From assembly GCA_030649435.1 (NCBI GenBank), contig JAUSKE010000078.1:1-7435 (forward strand): a stretch of DNA of 7,435 nt, in the 5' to 3' direction. Positions within the stretch are counted from its first letter, which is position 1, and each line of letters starts with the position of its first letter. This document shows positions 6,122 to 7,435 of this stretch, in pieces. Under the pieces are notes generated by a model that saw only the letters and a program-made list of their open reading frames with translations, searched no databases and was not told where the DNA came from. The position numbers were made by a program, and so were the translations under genes. The DNA comes from Deltaproteobacteria bacterium. GTDB taxonomy: Bacteria; UBA10199; JACPAL01; JACOUP01.

Positions 6122-6487
6122 ATGAATAAGAAAGACGAGAAGAAGTTTAAGGAGATCCTGCAGGAGAGAAAGAAGGAGATCCTGGCGACGGTCGAACAGG
6201 TGAAAGAGCAGGGGATGGGCTTTGCCCAAGACGACCTTGCCGATGAAGTCGACCTCGCTTCGTCAGAGGCGGATCAATCGATGAACCTCCGATTGCGCGA
6301 TCGTGAGAGGGTTCTTTTAAGAAAAATTGAGAAGGCGCTGACCAAAATGGAGGCGGGCGAGTACGGTGTTTGTGAAACCTGTGGTGAGGAGATCGGGATC
6401 AAACGCCTCGAGGCGCGTCCTGTCACCGACCTTTGCATCCGCTGCAAAGAAGAACAAGAAAAGGTCGAGCGGACCTTTGCCGAGTAG
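6122..6487 (+). CDS. dksA: DksA/TraR-family RNA polymerase-binding transcription factor
   Basis: DksA binds the secondary channel of RNA polymerase and, with ppGpp, tunes rRNA and amino-acid promoters. This 121-residue protein has an N-terminal coiled coil (about 1-77). The acidic tip motif D-x-x-D-x-A is intact as DEVDLA (41-46), the feature that separates functional DksA from many TraR-like relatives. A zinc finger C84-x2-C87-x17-C105-x2-C108 sits in YGVCETCG...LCIRC, followed by the basic and acidic C-terminal helix. It is shorter than E. coli DksA (151), lacking the N-terminal extension. ATG 6122 gives the usual family start MNKKD; an in-frame ATG at 6101 would add seven residues and has AGGGG closely upstream. 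GGAG (6116-6119) is only 2 nt from ATG 6122, so the start is not settled. A DUF4438 gene follows after 6 nt. Confidence 0.92.
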   Translation: MNKKDEKKFKEILQERKKEILATVEQVKEQGMGFAQDDLADEVDLASSEADQSMNLRLRDRERVLLRKIEKALTKMEAGEYGVCETCGEEIGIKRLEARPVTDLCIRCKEEQEKVERTFAE

Positions 6488-6493
6488 TTTCCT

Positions 6494-7381
6494 TTGCTAA
6501 AAATCAACGAAGAAAAACTGGTTCAATTTGCCCTCCAGGGAAATATCATCCCCCCTTTGTGTTTTGGCTGGGAGGTGACCCGACAGGGGGAGGGGAAGGT
6601 TTACCCTTCGGTCGGGGGGATTACCTACAACGTCAAGATTGGCGACTCTGTCTTTGGTTTTGAGGCGGATCATGTTGAACCGGGCGTCTCCTGCATCGCC
6701 GGGTCATTTTCTGACAGGCGGACTGCCAACCCAAACCTTTCTTTCAATGCTTTTAGCTGCATCGGGAACGAGGTGACTCTCATTTCCGGCGCTGCAAAGG
6801 GAAAAAAAGGAACGGTCACCGGTCATCACGGCGGTGTGGAGCATGTCTTGGTCGATTTTCCCCAAACGGTCCTTCAAAAGTTGACCTATGATGACAAGAT
6901 TTTGGTGCGTGCCGTTGGCCAGGGCTTGAAGCTTCTCGATTACCCAGAAATTACGGTCACTGGATTGGATCCGAAGTTGCTCAAGAAGATCCCGATCCGG
7001 TCGAACAAGAGATCTCTCACAGTCCCAGTGGTAGCGATGGTTCCGGCCGAGTTGATGGGGTCGGGGATGGGCCACAATGACTCGTTCAAAGGGGATTACG
7101 ACATCCAGACGAGCGATCCGTCGGTGTTGAAGAAATACGATCTGGAAAAACTCCGGTTTGGTGATTTCGTGGCGATCATCGATCATGAGTCAACCTTCGG
7201 TTGGTCTTATAAAAAAGGAGCCGTTTCCATCGCCGTCGTGGTGCATGGTAATTCCTTTCTCGCCGGGCATGGCCCGGGCGTTCAGACCGTTCTGACCTCG
7301 CGCGAAGGACGTATCGAACCGGTTCTCAACGCCAAAGCAAATCTTAAAACTTACCTAGGGATTGGTCGGGGTGGACGGTAG
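6494..7381 (+). CDS. DUF4438 family protein, function unknown
   Basis: A 295-residue protein that I recognise as DUF4438, a family with structures from Thermotoga-type proteins but no established activity as far as I know. Family features: GGITYNVKIGDSVFGFEADHVEPGVS (41-66), a KOW-like stretch GAAKGKKGTVTGHHGGVEHVLVDF (99-122), ELMGSGMGHNDSFKGDYDI (186-204), RFGDFVAIIDHESTFGWSYKKGAVSI (221-246), and the Gly/His-rich end VVHGNSFLAGHGPGV (249-263). The conserved Asp/His residues (D59, H60, D201, D230, H231, H251, H259) could form a metal or small-ligand site; this is inference. No signal peptide or membrane segment is seen. The start is TTG 6494, 6 nt after dksA, without a clear Shine-Dalgarno but matching the family's usual beginning. 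Reinitiation from dksA is likely. Confidence 0.85.
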   Translation: MLKINEEKLVQFALQGNIIPPLCFGWEVTRQGEGKVYPSVGGITYNVKIGDSVFGFEADHVEPGVSCIAGSFSDRRTANPNLSFNAFSCIGNEVTLISGAAKGKKGTVTGHHGGVEHVLVDFPQTVLQKLTYDDKILVRAVGQGLKLLDYPEITVTGLDPKLLKKIPIRSNKRSLTVPVVAMVPAELMGSGMGHNDSFKGDYDIQTSDPSVLKKYDLEKLRFGDFVAIIDHESTFGWSYKKGAVSIAVVVHGNSFLAGHGPGVQTVLTSREGRIEPVLNAKANLKTYLGIGRGGR

Positions 7382-7398
7382 GGTGTTTTTAAATACCC
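7381..7398. repeat. Short AT-centred palindrome just after the DUF4438 stop
   Basis: GGGTGTTT (7381-7388) and AAATACCC (7391-7398) form an 18-bp inverted repeat with one G-T pair and a 2-nt centre, starting on the last base of the stop codon. No T-run follows, so it is not a standard intrinsic terminator on the plus strand. It could be a protein-binding site or a weak pause. Confidence 0.35.
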
Positions 7399-7409
7399 GT
7401 TCATACTGA

Positions 7410-7435
7410 TTGCGAATCCTGGTCCTCCAGGAACG
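7410..7435 (+). CDS. Possible start of a further gene (3' cut by window)
   Basis: TTG 7410 opens a frame reading MRILVLQE up to the window edge, directly after an in-frame TGA. The hydrophobic strand resembles the first beta strand of many Rossmann-type proteins, including some glycosyltransferases. Eight codons cannot identify a family, there is no ribosome-binding site, and all three minus-strand frames are also open at the edge. Treat as a guess. Confidence 0.15.

Noticed and set aside
6704..7186. 160-codon minus-strand open frame inside the DUF4438 gene
   Set aside because: Shadow of the conserved DUF4438 frame; no recognisable motif and no start signal.
7417..7432. Hairpin TCCTGG / CCAGGA near the right edge as a terminator for the DUF4438 gene
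   Set aside because: The 6-bp stem has no T-run before the window ends and may lie in coding sequence; not enough sequence to support it.

Overview
This is an ordinary bacterial chromosomal stretch. It holds eight supportable protein genes packed almost without gaps, no RNA genes, no insertion sequences and no CRISPR array. Base composition looks roughly balanced to slightly GC-rich, with ATG, GTG and TTG starts. The mix of class I PurE, a stand-alone TsaC, DUF1015, a short DksA with an intact acidic tip, and DUF4438 fits a Gram-negative-type or uncultivated lineage. The PurE active-site and helix segments resemble what I remember of deltaproteobacterial-type PurE. This is an impression from memory, so the taxonomic call is weak.

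Layout. Positions 1-5126 (+) form one tight co-directional block: purH (5' end cut by the window), purD, purE, tsaC and a DUF1015 gene. Each junction is either a 3-nt gap or an overlap of 4-11 nt, so a single operon is likely. It joins three purine-biosynthesis enzymes to the first enzyme of tRNA t6A modification and to a conserved protein of unknown function. Positions 5123-6034 (-) hold a phoU gene followed by a DUF721/DciA-like gene, convergent to the first block. The two blocks share a single palindromic CTAG as both stop codons. Positions 6035-6121 are the only real intergenic region. It separates phoU from the divergent dksA and contains a nearly superposed pair of -35-like hexamers and a near-perfect 16-bp palindrome. 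Positions 6122-7381 (+) carry dksA and a DUF4438 gene 6 nt apart. The last 54 nt hold a small palindrome and perhaps the first codons of another gene.

Function. PurD acts early in purine synthesis, PurE in the middle, and PurH does the last two steps to IMP. TsaC uses threonine, bicarbonate and ATP to make the t6A precursor, so the operon ties nucleotide supply to translation. PhoU (phosphate signalling), the DciA-like protein (possibly replication) and DksA (RNA polymerase control) are housekeeping or regulatory genes.

I see no convincing undescribed multi-gene system here. The most unusual local feature is a REP-like imperfect palindrome (731-768) embedded in frame in purH, next to the catalytic Lys-His motif, where the protein is about four residues longer than the homologues I can recall. 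Next come the divergent phoU/dksA control region, the shared CTAG stop, and the two uncharacterised families (DUF1015, DUF4438) sitting in housekeeping operons.
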